A stretch of DNA of 45,721 nucleotides from Saprospiraceae bacterium (GTDB lineage: Bacteria > Bacteroidota > Bacteroidia > Chitinophagales > Saprospiraceae), in the NCBI GenBank assembly GCA_020628645.1, contig JAHDES010000046.1, positions 3,381 to 49,101 of the forward strand, read 5' to 3'. A model generated the notes under the pieces. That model made no database searches. It was not told the DNA's origin and saw only the letters and a list, made by a program, of their open reading frames with translations. Below are positions 35,392 to 45,662 of the stretch, piece by piece. Both the position numbers and the translations under genes were made by a program. Every line of letters begins with the position of its first letter. Position 1 is the first letter of the stretch.

Positions 35392-35560
35392 CCATCCCAT
35401 AAACCGATTACGATTTAAAATTCTTTAGTTTTTGAGACAAATCAATAAACCAGTAGGCGTACAAATACATAATTTGACGAACGACTGGTTAAATTAAAGC
35501 AATAAAATCTTGCTGAAATCGGTAGATGGGAGTAAATACGTTGTTTAAACGTCTTTATTA
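35359..35560 (-). ncRNA. candidate 6S-like regulatory RNA
   Basis: A roughly 200-nt transcript is defined on the minus strand by an exact -7 box (TATATTTG, 35566-35573) at one end and a rho-independent terminator at the other (stem 35364-35391, then a T-run at 35359-35364). Read on the plus strand, CCCATaaACCGATT (35396-35409) pairs with AATCGGTagATGGG (35517-35530) as a closing stem of 12 pairs with a 2x2 internal loop. Inside it AACCAGT (35448-35454) pairs with ACTGGTT (35484-35490), and a small AGCAA/TTGCT hairpin (35498-35514) sits in one side of the central open region. Length, single closing stem, large central bubble and terminal stem fit 6S RNA, known in this phylum as the 6S-Flavo family. 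The 6S identity is inference. Confidence 0.55.
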
Positions 35561-35565
35561 CAAAG

Positions 35566-35573
35566 CAAATATA
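35566..35573 (-). promoter_or_regulatory. -7 promoter box of the candidate small RNA
   Basis: On the minus strand the sequence reads TATATTTG, an exact TAnnTTTG match. Transcription would begin near 35560. A TTTG further upstream exists, but at a longer spacing than usual. Confidence 0.5.
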
Positions 35574-35800
35574 CGAGAATAAGACCTAATTAATAATACC
35601 CCAAAGTAGGTATTTTTCATATAACGAAAATTGTTAATTCATTTCTAACTTTCAGTAAGTCAGTTTACTATGTAAAAAAAAAAACATCTAACAAGAATAG
35701 AATATGTTTTGGCAAATAAAACAAGGCATTTACTAGGTATTTTCAGAATTGTACCTAATTCAAAAGATAATTTTGATTTTTATAAAATAGGTATTGAAAA

Positions 35801-36385
35801 TTATAAATTTAAAAAATGCCCCATCAAATCATTTTTCGTTTTTAGATAAGCATGATTATCTTGATGTGCTGGGATGACAATAGGTAAGCGTTCATTGACT
35901 TGAATAGGTGTTTTTTCAAATGCCTCTACTTTTAAGGGATTATTGGTTAACAACTGAATAGAAGTTATTCCCAAATCTTGAAGAATTTGAATAGCTGGAT
36001 CATAATGACGTGCATCTGGTTCAAAGCCTAGATGAGTATTTGCATCAATGGTATTCAATCCATCGTCTTGGAGGTTATAGGCTTTTAGTTTATTAATGAT
36101 ACCAATTCCTCTACCCTCTTGCCGCAAATAAATTAACGCTCCTTTCTCCTTAGCAATCATCTCCATCGCAACATGCAATTGCTCACCACAATCACAACGT
36201 TTGGAAGTAAATAAATCGCCTGTTAAACACTCCGAATGAATACGAACAACTACATCTTCTTGAACATTCATTGCTGGATGTACGATAGCGAGATGAGGCA
36301 TTCGCTCCTTATCATCATCAGAATAAGCAATCATCTGGAAAGTACCCCACTGGGTTGGTATCGCCGCTGCCGCTTGCTTCTTCAT
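35801..36385 (-). CDS. ribA: GTP cyclohydrolase II
   Basis: Start chosen at 36385 (MKKQAAAAIPTQWG), where the conserved domain begins; the frame runs upstream to 36502 but the extra residues look non-conserved. It converts GTP to the first riboflavin precursor, releasing formate and pyrophosphate. The zinc site cysteines are in HSECLTGDLFTSKRCDCG, and the catalytic loop RQEGRGIG follows, with a late TNNP element. It is a stand-alone RibA, not fused to RibB, with no other rib genes nearby. About 194 residues is a normal size. It runs towards the candidate small RNA at its 3' side. Confidence 0.93.
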   Translation of the reverse strand: MKKQAAAAIPTQWGTFQMIAYSDDDKERMPHLAIVHPAMNVQEDVVVRIHSECLTGDLFTSKRCDCGEQLHVAMEMIAKEKGALIYLRQEGRGIGIINKLKAYNLQDDGLNTIDANTHLGFEPDARHYDPAIQILQDLGITSIQLLTNNPLKVEAFEKTPIQVNERLPIVIPAHQDNHAYLKTKNDLMGHFLNL

Positions 36386-36607
36386 TGTTTTAAAGTAGTT
36401 CGTAAAAACCATAAATTCAGAAAAGACATCAAATATCGTAAGATAATTAAGAATGTACAATAGATTTGATTGCTTATTGTAAATCTTTATCCAATACAAC
36501 AAACAGACAAGGAATAAAGATGTAGAAAATGGGGAAATTTCTCGTTTAAACTTACCTGTATAATCATATAAATTATACTAATTTCAAATTTTTACATATC
36601 AAATTTA

Positions 36608-36635
36608 TTGAAATTAGAAAAATAAACTATTTTCG
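36608..36635 (+). promoter_or_regulatory. candidate promoter of the peptide-exporter operon
   Basis: TATTTTCG at 36628-36635 matches seven of eight -7 positions, with TTG at 36608-36610 and 17 bases between. It continues TTTCGCATCT, a 10-mer also found in front of the acyl-CoA ligase gene at 43469-43478, where it also overlaps a -7-like box. Confidence 0.4.
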
Positions 36636-36663
36636 CATCTGAAAAGAGAAACACAAACATATT

Positions 36664-36783
36664 ATGAAAGAATATAATTCGGTACAGTTCTTGGACTTTG
36701 TATCAACAATCCAAAACGAAAGTCAAAATACAGATAGCAACAAACAATATCCCCTGTTCCTCTTATCGTTAGAGAATCTCTAA
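36664..36783 (+). CDS. possible 39-aa peptide ahead of the peptide exporter
   Basis: A complete small ORF from ATG at 36664 to TAA at 36781-36783, beginning 28 bases after a candidate promoter. The peptide is acidic to neutral, Asn and Gln rich in the middle, and ends in a hydrophobic stretch (YPLFLLSLENL). It contains no Cys and no Gly-Gly, so it is not a typical double-glycine substrate for the C39 peptidase encoded 160 bases downstream. It could be a precursor of a different kind, a leader peptide controlling the operon, or chance. Context is the main support. Confidence 0.4.
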   Translation: MKEYNSVQFLDFVSTIQNESQNTDSNKQYPLFLLSLENL

Positions 36784-36943
36784 CATTTCTACAATACACA
36801 CTTTTAAGTATATCGGTTTTTTGAAAAATTGTAACACCAATGAAATTTCAAAATGCTTGTCTTTCATTCCATACAATTTATCAAAAACAATAAATTAAGA
36901 ACAGACAAAACCAATAACGGAAGCAATTCCCCTTTCAGATCCT

Positions 36944-39133
36944 ATGCCTAAATCTTATCCATTTTATAAACAACTTGATTCGATGGATTGCGGTGCGACC
37001 TGCCTACGCATGGTAGCGCGACACTATGGGCGTTTCTATTCTTTAGAATATTTACGGGATATTACGTATGTGGATCGACAAGGTGTATCTCTATTGGGTA
37101 TTAGTGATGCAGCTGAACATATTGGTTTCCAAACACTTGGCTGTGTTGTTTCTTATGAAAAAATACTGGGTGATCTTCCCAAACCTTGTATTGCTTTTTG
37201 GGAACAACGCCATTTTGTAGTAGTGTATAAAGTCACTAAAACTAAAGTCATCATTGGTGATCCTGCTATTGGAATTCGTACCTTGAGTAAAGAAGATTTC
37301 TTAAAAGGCTGGATCGCTGGAGAACAAGATGATGAAAAAGTAGGCGTTTTACTCTTGCTTGAACCTACTCCTGATTTTTATCTTGCTGAAGGGGAAGAAA
37401 TTAATAAAAAAGGATTTGGGTATATTTTTGCTTATCTGAAACGATATAAAAAACTCATTGTACAGCTTGTTTTGGGCTTGCTAATCGGTAGTTTGTTGCA
37501 AATTGCCTTTCCATTTTTAATGCAGGCCTTAGTGGATATTGGAATTGGTAAGCAGGATTTGGGCTTTATTACCTTGATTGTAATCGCTCATTTAGTGCTT
37601 TTTGCTGGAAAAACAGTAATAGAAGTCATTCGTTCTTGGATATTGTTACACATTGGAACACGTATTAATATCTCCTTGATCTCCGATTATTTGAGCAAAC
37701 TTACCAAATTACCTATTCGTTTTTTTGAAACAAAAATGACGGGGGATTTTATTCAACGTATTTATGATAATCAACGTATCGAACAATTTCTGACGAATAC
37801 CTCCTTGCTCACCTTATTTGATTTCTTTAATATTTTTCTGTTTGGATTTGTCTTGGCGTATTACAATTTGACCATCTTTTTGGTTTATGTAGTAGCGACT
37901 GTTTTATATTTCTTATGGATTTTCTGGTTTTTAAGAAAAAGAAGAGAACTGGATTTTAGACAATATGATTTAGCCGCTGATAGTCAAAATTCTTTGATTC
38001 AGTTAATCAACGGAATGAAAGAAATCAAAATGCACAATGATGAGCGCAACCGTCGTTGGGCATGGGAACGCCTACAGGCTCGACTCTTTCGTACCAATAT
38101 GGATTTATTATCCGTCGATCAATGGCAACGTTCGGGGATTAAATTCATCAACGAAACCAAAAATATCCTCATCACTTTCATTGCTGCCAAAGCTGTTATT
38201 GATGGTAATATGACCCTCGGAATGCTTGTAGCCGTTCAATACATCGTCGGACAATTGAATACGCCCGTAGATGAATTAGTCCTCTTCTTCCAAAATGCAC
38301 AAGATGCAAAATTGAGCTTAGAACGAATGGGCGAAATTCACGAACGAGAAAATGAAGATCAACCCACCGACAAAATCAATATTTTACCAGAAAAAGGAAA
38401 TCTTCACCTTCAAAATGTGAGTTTCCAATATGGCGGGCCCCATTCGCCCCTTATCATTGATGATGTCACCTTGAGTATTCCTGAAGGAAAAACAACTGCT
38501 ATTGTGGGTACAAGTGGAAGTGGTAAGACAACCTTGATGAAATTGATGCTCAATGTTTATAGCCCGACGCAAGGTTTTATACGTTTGAATGACATCAATC
38601 TGAATTCCATTCAAGCGCGTTTATGGCGAGATCGAATTGGTGTGGTGATGCAGGATAGTTATATTTTTTCAGATACCATAGCACAAAACATTGCGATGGG
38701 TCGCTATCAACGAGTGGACAAAATACGCTTGTTGTATGCTGTAAAAGTAGCACAAATTCAAGATTTCATTGAATCGCTTCCTTTAGGTTATAATACTAAA
38801 ATTGGTTTAGAAGGTATTGGTTTAAGTCAAGGACAACTACAACGTATTCTGATCGCAAGGGCTATTTATAAAGACCCAGACTATTTCTTTTTTGATGAAG
38901 CGACCAATTCTTTGGATGTAGAAACAGAAGGACGAGTAATGCGAAATTTAGAACAGCATTTTTTTAATAAAACGGTCGTCGTCGTAGCGCATCGACTAAG
39001 TACCATTCGTAAAGCCGATCAAATTATTGTTTTAGATGAAGGAAAAATTTTAGAACAAGGCTCTCATTTGGAACTAATGCGCCTCAAAGGATTGTATTTT
39101 CATTTAGTACAAGAACAATTAAATCTTGGTTAA
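36944..39133 (+). CDS. C39-peptidase-containing ABC peptide exporter
   Basis: A 729-residue inner-membrane exporter. The N-terminal C39 peptidase domain (1-140) is complete: oxyanion Gln10, catalytic Cys16 in DSMDCGATCLRM, His90 in QRHFVVVY and Asp106 in IIGDPAIG. Six membrane helices lie in about 160-440. The ATPase domain (about 480-729) has Walker A GTSGSGKTT near 521, signature GLSQGQLQ near 628, Walker B DYFFFDEATNSLD near 645 and the H-loop AHRLS near 682. It should cut a leader from a peptide, classically after Gly-Gly, and export it. The HlyD-type adaptor follows after 64 bases. No outer-membrane TolC-like gene or modification enzyme is next to it. Confidence 0.93.
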   Translation: MPKSYPFYKQLDSMDCGATCLRMVARHYGRFYSLEYLRDITYVDRQGVSLLGISDAAEHIGFQTLGCVVSYEKILGDLPKPCIAFWEQRHFVVVYKVTKTKVIIGDPAIGIRTLSKEDFLKGWIAGEQDDEKVGVLLLLEPTPDFYLAEGEEINKKGFGYIFAYLKRYKKLIVQLVLGLLIGSLLQIAFPFLMQALVDIGIGKQDLGFITLIVIAHLVLFAGKTVIEVIRSWILLHIGTRINISLISDYLSKLTKLPIRFFETKMTGDFIQRIYDNQRIEQFLTNTSLLTLFDFFNIFLFGFVLAYYNLTIFLVYVVATVLYFLWIFWFLRKRRELDFRQYDLAADSQNSLIQLINGMKEIKMHNDERNRRWAWERLQARLFRTNMDLLSVDQWQRSGIKFINETKNILITFIAAKAVIDGNMTLGMLVAVQYIVGQLNTPVDELVLFFQNAQDAKLSLERMGEIHERENEDQPTDKINILPEKGNLHLQNVSFQYGGPHSPLIIDDVTLSIPEGKTTAIVGTSGSGKTTLMKLMLNVYSPTQGFIRLNDINLNSIQARLWRDRIGVVMQDSYIFSDTIAQNIAMGRYQRVDKIRLLYAVKVAQIQDFIESLPLGYNTKIGLEGIGLSQGQLQRILIARAIYKDPDYFFFDEATNSLDVETEGRVMRNLEQHFFNKTVVVVAHRLSTIRKADQIIVLDEGKILEQGSHLELMRLKGLYFHLVQEQLNLG

Positions 39134-39150
39134 TTTAGAAAAATAGGATT

Positions 39151-39166
39151 GTCGAATTTATTCGAC
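39151..39166. repeat. palindrome GTCGAATTTATTCGAC
   Basis: A perfect 7-bp inverted repeat with a 2-base centre in the 64-base gap inside the exporter operon, extended by TAGG/CCTA outside a short bulge. The same arms occur at 7256-7271. Within the operon it would form an mRNA hairpin between the two cistrons. Confidence 0.5.
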
Positions 39167-39197
39167 CTAAAATAAATAAAGATATTATTCAATATTA

Positions 39198-40499
39198 ATG
39201 ACAGATATTCAAGACATAGAATTACGCTCAGAAGAGGTCAAGGAAATCCTTGGCATGCCACCTTCTTGGGTCATTCGATGGGGAACAACTGCCATCGTAC
39301 TGATTCTATTGTCCTTACTCATTTTATCTTATTTCATTCAATATCCTGATACCATTACAGGGGCTCTAACCCTCAATGCAGCTGGAAAACCCTTAGAAAT
39401 AAGCATCAAAGAAGATGGAAATTTAGATGATCTTTTCATTTTTGATGAAGAAGAAGTTACAAAAGGTCAGCAATTAGGGATGATTAAAAATGGCTTGGAG
39501 TATGTTCCTTATACTAGTTTGAAAGAATCCTTAGAAGATATGTATCAAGCCTCTCGAGATTCGATTACAGAGGTTTATCCAATTTATGATGTTAAATTAG
39601 GTAGTTTTGAAGCTGAATATGAACAAATCAAGCAAAATTTAGAGATCTACAAAGAATCTGTAAAACCCATAAAAAGTGTGGAAGTTGTGGGTCGATTAAA
39701 AAATAAAGAACGAGCGATTCGAAATGAAATCAAAATAAAAGAAGATTACATCAATACCCAGAAAAGATTATTGGGTCAGTTATCAAGAGATATGGAGGGC
39801 TATCGTAGAAGCCTAGCCTTGATGCGTATGGAAAATAATCCTGGGCAAAAACTAAAAAATGCATACAAAGATAGTACACAAGTATCTGGTTCAATCACGA
39901 GAGAGAGAGGAGAAATATCTCGATTAAATCGAGAATTAAAAGATATAAAAGGAGCGATTAAATCAGAGAAAAAAACAGATTTATCTGGCAATGATGAAAT
40001 TTGGAATGATTTCCGTAATCAAGTTATTGAACTGCGTGAAAAAATTTATCAATGGGAAAAAGATTACCTTATTCTTGCTCCTATAGATGGAGTGGTTAAT
40101 TATTATAATGCAAAACCTCAAGAAATTTACTACAAAAAAGGAGACCCCATTTTTGCCATATTTTCTCAAGAAAATAGCCTCTCTGATACCATGTACGCTC
40201 AAGTCTTAATCAAAGAAGAAGGCTATGGTAAAGTAAAAAAAGGACAGGAAGTACTTATCAAATTTGATAGCTATCCTCATTTAGAATATGGTAAAGTACA
40301 AGGAAAAGTCACCAAAAAAGCGCATCTTCAAAATAATAAATCGTATAGCTTAGAAGTAGAATTACCGCGTCAGCTCATCACTACCTTTGGCGAACCACTC
40401 GACATTAAACCTACTATGACAGGAGAAGCTGAAATTCTTACCGAAAAACGTCGTTTAATCGAACGTTTATTTGAGCGGTTTAGGGGAATTTTCAAGTAA
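39198..40499 (+). CDS. HlyD-type membrane fusion protein of the exporter
   Basis: A 433-residue periplasmic adaptor with a short cytoplasmic N-terminus, one membrane helix (about 28-50, TAIVLILLSLLILSYF), a long coiled coil (about 135-275), and a lipoyl/beta-barrel part with LAPIDGVVNYYNAKPQEIYYKKGDPIF near 298-325. It links the ABC exporter to an outer-membrane channel. The gene follows the exporter gene by 64 bases with a hairpin between, so they are one operon. The C-terminus is basic. The family is clear; the cargo is not. Confidence 0.9.
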   Translation: MTDIQDIELRSEEVKEILGMPPSWVIRWGTTAIVLILLSLLILSYFIQYPDTITGALTLNAAGKPLEISIKEDGNLDDLFIFDEEEVTKGQQLGMIKNGLEYVPYTSLKESLEDMYQASRDSITEVYPIYDVKLGSFEAEYEQIKQNLEIYKESVKPIKSVEVVGRLKNKERAIRNEIKIKEDYINTQKRLLGQLSRDMEGYRRSLALMRMENNPGQKLKNAYKDSTQVSGSITRERGEISRLNRELKDIKGAIKSEKKTDLSGNDEIWNDFRNQVIELREKIYQWEKDYLILAPIDGVVNYYNAKPQEIYYKKGDPIFAIFSQENSLSDTMYAQVLIKEEGYGKVKKGQEVLIKFDSYPHLEYGKVQGKVTKKAHLQNNKSYSLEVELPRQLITTFGEPLDIKPTMTGEAEILTEKRRLIERLFERFRGIFK

Positions 40500-40568
40500 T
40501 CATCCACATTATAAATTTTATCTATAGCATCATAAAAACTATCGTTTTTAATTACCAAACTATATTAT

Positions 40569-40576
40569 TACTTTCG
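40569..40576 (+). promoter_or_regulatory. possible -7 box of katG
   Basis: TACTTTCG matches seven of eight -7 positions and lies 36 bases before the katG ATG. No clear -33 TTTG is at normal spacing, so this is a weak call. No OxyR-like or PerR-like dyad was recognised. Confidence 0.3.
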
Positions 40577-40606
40577 TTGCACATTCATTAACCAGTTCAA
40601 ACCTAA

Positions 40607-42823
<2,217 letters not shown>

Positions 42824-42852
42824 AAGAAAGAATTCAACTTTTATAAATATGG

Positions 42853-42881
42853 AGGGGACTTTTTGAGTCCCCTTTTTTTTT
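42853..42881 (+). terminator. katG terminator
   Basis: AGGGGACT (42853-42860) pairs with AGTCCCCT (42866-42873) around a 5-base loop and is followed by a T-run to 42881. It begins 30 bases after the katG stop. A strong plus-strand rho-independent terminator. Confidence 0.95.
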
Positions 42882-42962
42882 ATCGTGAGCCGACTACAAG
42901 TCGTCTTACAATTAGCTAAATCATTCTATTTTATAGCTAAAGAATAGTGTTGCTCTTTTCAT

Positions 42963-43280
42963 CTAATCAAAAATCTCATAATCCTCAATTTCAATAATCA
43001 TAATCCCTGCACAATCATTTTCGAGTGTCCAATTGAATTCGATGGTGAGTGGAAAATCATTTGGATCAAGATTTTGAAAATCTTCTGTATAGGCTCGATA
43101 GTTCGTCTCACTATTATCAAATTGAATAATAAACCCACCGCAACAAGCACATTCAGCCGCATCAATACCTACTAACATTCCTCGCTGTTCAAAAGGCATT
43201 AAATCGGTATCATCAGAATCTCTACAATAACTAAATAATAAACTGAGACTAAATAAGACAATTAAGATTTTATAATTCAT
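42963..43280 (-). CDS. small exported cysteine-containing protein
   Basis: A 105-residue protein with an N-terminal hydrophobic signal (ILIVLFSLSLLFSYC). The Cys after SY could be a lipoprotein anchor, although Tyr at the -1 position is unusual, so secretion with cleavage elsewhere is possible. The mature part has a tight cysteine cluster (ECACCGG) and another Cys near the C-terminus, suggesting metal binding or disulfides, followed by acidic beta strands. No family recognised. It is convergent with katG, separated by the katG terminator. Confidence 0.7.
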   Translation of the reverse strand: MNYKILIVLFSLSLLFSYCRDSDDTDLMPFEQRGMLVGIDAAECACCGGFIIQFDNSETNYRAYTEDFQNLDPNDFPLTIEFNWTLENDCAGIMIIEIEDYEIFD

Positions 43281-43464
43281 GGTAATTTAGTTGAAATGGG
43301 TTTATAAACGGTTCTATTTCTATAGACGATACATCTCCATAAAAAGGTTGGGTAGAATAACTTAATAAAAGCTATTCATTAAAAAAAATCTTCTACCGAT
43401 ACTTATGTGTTCTTTTGATTCTTTTGTGGTTCAAATTTTCTATTTTTACGGTAAATCACAAAAA

Positions 43465-43478
43465 TAAATTTCGCATCT
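43465..43478 (+). promoter_or_regulatory. candidate -7 region of the acyl-CoA ligase gene
   Basis: TAAATTTCGCATCT sits about 70 bases before the ATG. TAAATTTC fits TAnnTTT plus one mismatch, and the 10-mer TTTCGCATCT repeats the start region of the exporter operon (36631-36640). Weak but notable because of the shared string. Confidence 0.3.
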
Positions 43479-43545
43479 AAAAGAAGAAGAACTCTTTTAT
43501 ATCAAAACTACAATTAAAATCCAATAAAAATTTCAACATTTAATT

Positions 43546-45093
43546 ATGCTCAACCTTTCCGTTTTACTTGAAGATAGTGCCAGAAGATACCCCAATAATG
43601 ATGCCTTTGTATTTATGGATACCCATGTTAGTTACGCTAAAATCAATGCTGCTGCCAATCAAATTGCCAATGGATTGAAAGCAATGGGCATTCAAAAAGG
43701 AGATAAAATTGCTTTGAGTTGTTTGAATTTGCCTTATTTTCCAATGATCTATTTTGGTATATTAAAAGCTGGAGGTGTCGTCGTTCCTTTGAGTGTACTA
43801 TTAAAGCGAGATGAGGTCGAATACCATTTAAACGATTCGGATGCAAAAGCCTATTTCTGTTTCTTGGGTGCACCTGGATTACCTATGCTAGAAGAAGGAT
43901 ATGCTGGTTTTCAAAAAGCAGATCAATGTGAAAATTTCATCGTTATAACCGCCAAACCTACTGACCCCTCTCCTATTGAAGGCACTAAAACAATGGGTAT
44001 GCTCATGGCTGGGCAATCGCCTCAAACAGAAACAGTGGCTACTGGTGCCGAAGATACAGCTGTTATCATCTATACGTCTGGAACAACAGGACGACCCAAA
44101 GGGGCGGAATTGACCCATAGCAATTTGATGATGAATTCGATTTTATCGTCTAATTTATACCAACCTACTCCTGATGACACCTTGCTGATTGTATTGCCGC
44201 TTTTCCATATTTTCGCTATGGTTGTTTTGATGACCGCAGGTGTGTATAGAGGAACAAAAAATATCCTTTTACCACGTTTTGATCCAGAAGCAGTGCTTGG
44301 ATTAATGCAAAAACATAAAGTAACCTTCTTTGCGGGTGTACCGACGATGTATTGGGGCTTATTGAATTTTGAAAGTGATAAATTTGATTTCAAAGCCATC
44401 GCTAGTAATCTAAAAATGTGTCTTTCAGGAGGAGCATCTTTACCCGTTAAAGTATTGGAAGATTTTGAAGCTAAATTTGAAGTTGAAATCTTGGAAGGTT
44501 ATGGTATGTCAGAGGGTTCTCCTGTGGTGACGTTTAATCAAGTAGCAATTGGAAGGAAACCTGGTTCGATAGGTACACCTGTTTGGGGAGTAGAAGTAAA
44601 AGTGGTGGATGAAGACGGGAATGAAATGCCTGTAGGAGAAAAAGGTGAAATCGTTTATCGCGGTCATAATGTCATGAAAGGCTATTACAACAAACCTGAA
44701 GCCAATGCCAAAACGATAAAAAATGGTTGGCTACATTCGGGTGATGTAGGTATAAAAGATGAAGATGGATTTTTCTATATCGTGGATCGTACGAAAGATA
44801 TGATTATTCGCGGCGGTTTAAATGTGTATCCTCGTGAAGTAGAAGATGTGATGATGAAGCATGAAGCCGTTTCCTTAGTGGCGGTAATTGGTATTCCTGA
44901 CGATCAATTTGGTGAAGAAATCAAAGCATACGTCGTTTTAAAAGAAGGACAATCGGTCGAAGAAAAAGAGTTGATGGCATGGACAAAAGATCGAATTGCT
45001 GCTTATAAATATCCACGTCATATTGAATTTTTAGCAGCCTTACCACAAAGTGCTACTGGTAAAATTTTGAAAAAAGAATTACGGAAGATGTAA
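43546..45093 (+). CDS. AMP-forming acyl-CoA synthetase (long-chain fatty acid-CoA ligase type)
   Basis: A 515-residue cytoplasmic or membrane-associated enzyme that activates a carboxylic acid to its acyl-CoA through an acyl-AMP. Family motifs: the P-loop-like A3 site IIYTSGTTGRPKGAEL near 180, YGMSEGSP near 322, the hinge GDVGIKDEDGFFYIVDRTKD near 400-415, IIRGGLNVYPREVE near 420 and the catalytic Lys in ATGKILKKEL at the C-terminus. Length is typical of medium- or long-chain ligases. The substrate chain cannot be told from sequence. It stands alone, followed by a strong hairpin. Confidence 0.93.
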   Translation: MLNLSVLLEDSARRYPNNDAFVFMDTHVSYAKINAAANQIANGLKAMGIQKGDKIALSCLNLPYFPMIYFGILKAGGVVVPLSVLLKRDEVEYHLNDSDAKAYFCFLGAPGLPMLEEGYAGFQKADQCENFIVITAKPTDPSPIEGTKTMGMLMAGQSPQTETVATGAEDTAVIIYTSGTTGRPKGAELTHSNLMMNSILSSNLYQPTPDDTLLIVLPLFHIFAMVVLMTAGVYRGTKNILLPRFDPEAVLGLMQKHKVTFFAGVPTMYWGLLNFESDKFDFKAIASNLKMCLSGGASLPVKVLEDFEAKFEVEILEGYGMSEGSPVVTFNQVAIGRKPGSIGTPVWGVEVKVVDEDGNEMPVGEKGEIVYRGHNVMKGYYNKPEANAKTIKNGWLHSGDVGIKDEDGFFYIVDRTKDMIIRGGLNVYPREVEDVMMKHEAVSLVAVIGIPDDQFGEEIKAYVVLKEGQSVEEKELMAWTKDRIAAYKYPRHIEFLAALPQSATGKILKKELRKM

Positions 45094-45115
45094 ATCTTCC
45101 AGAAGAATCAATTAA

Positions 45116-45153
45116 AGAAGGAAGTGAACAATTATTCTTGTTCCCTTCCTTCT
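45116..45153 (+). terminator. hairpin terminator after the acyl-CoA ligase
   Basis: AGAAGGAAGTGAACAA (45116-45131) pairs with TTGTTCCCTTCCTTCT (45138-45153): 15 of 16 pairs with one mismatch and a 6-base loop. AATTTTATAA follows, so it could end transcription or act as an mRNA structure before the next gene. Confidence 0.7.
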
Positions 45154-45166
45154 AATTTTATAATAA

Positions 45167-45562
45167 ATGGAAAAAATAACGAGCATTCAATCTAGATTTG
45201 GATACATAGATATATTTACAAATGAAGATAAAAGTTTATTATATGCTGAACCTAATGGCTATGTTGACCCTAGCTTGGTAAAAAAGGATTTACAATTTCT
45301 TGAACATTTCGATAATTCTACTTCAACTCATTGGACCTATATCATTAATATCTCCAAGGTAAAAATCGTCCATCCACTCAATCCTTTTTTATTGAATCGT
45401 ATAAAAAAATTCTCAAATCTAAACGAATATATCGTTTATGCCCCATCTCCAATAGTAAGAGTGATGCTTCATTTAACAAGTTGGATCAACCAACCCGATA
45501 AAATTTTAAAAAATCAAAAAGCTTTACAACTTGAATTGGCTAAATATACTCCACTAAATTAA
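45167..45562 (+). CDS. small cytoplasmic protein of unknown function
   Basis: A 131-residue protein with no signal or membrane segment. Alternating strands and helices (YIDIFTNEDKSLLYAEPNGY, then HWTYIINISKVKIVHPLNPF) resemble the compact alpha/beta layout of STAS-like domains, and the final part is helical. This is only a structural impression; no motif fixes a function. It begins 13 bases after a hairpin terminator, so it probably has a separate promoter. Confidence 0.7.
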   Translation: MEKITSIQSRFGYIDIFTNEDKSLLYAEPNGYVDPSLVKKDLQFLEHFDNSTSTHWTYIINISKVKIVHPLNPFLLNRIKKFSNLNEYIVYAPSPIVRVMLHLTSWINQPDKILKNQKALQLELAKYTPLN

Positions 45563-45662
45563 TTGTTTTTTTATTAGCTTTATTGAGGATTGTAACAAAG
45601 CTATTTTGTAGTAAGTTGCATGAATAAACTAGTTGGCGGTAATTAAAAAAGAAAACACGAAA

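Larger units (their letters stand above)
35250..35800. other. 551-base gap with a candidate small RNA
   Basis: This convergent gap holds the candidate small RNA at 35359-35560 described separately. Past it, 35600-35800 is AT-rich and includes a weak hairpin AATACC/GGTATT (about 35595-35613) and an A-run at 35673-35684. No protein-coding ORF is seen. Confidence 0.6.
36386..36943. other. gap between ribA and the exporter operon
   Basis: About 560 bases between the divergent ribA and exporter genes. It holds a candidate promoter (36608-36635), a 39-codon ORF (36664-36783), and then about 160 AT-rich bases with only tiny ORFs, such as one of 17 codons from 36840. No double-glycine bacteriocin-type precursor is obvious in either strand. 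Confidence 0.6.

Noticed and set aside
35595-35613. AATACC/GGTATT hairpin as a ribA terminator
   Set aside because: The stem is short and lies far from the ribA stop, upstream of the small RNA; it is too weak to call.
36840-36893. 17-codon ORF just before the exporter gene
   Set aside because: Too short and has no leader-like feature; such ORFs are expected by chance in this AT-rich gap.
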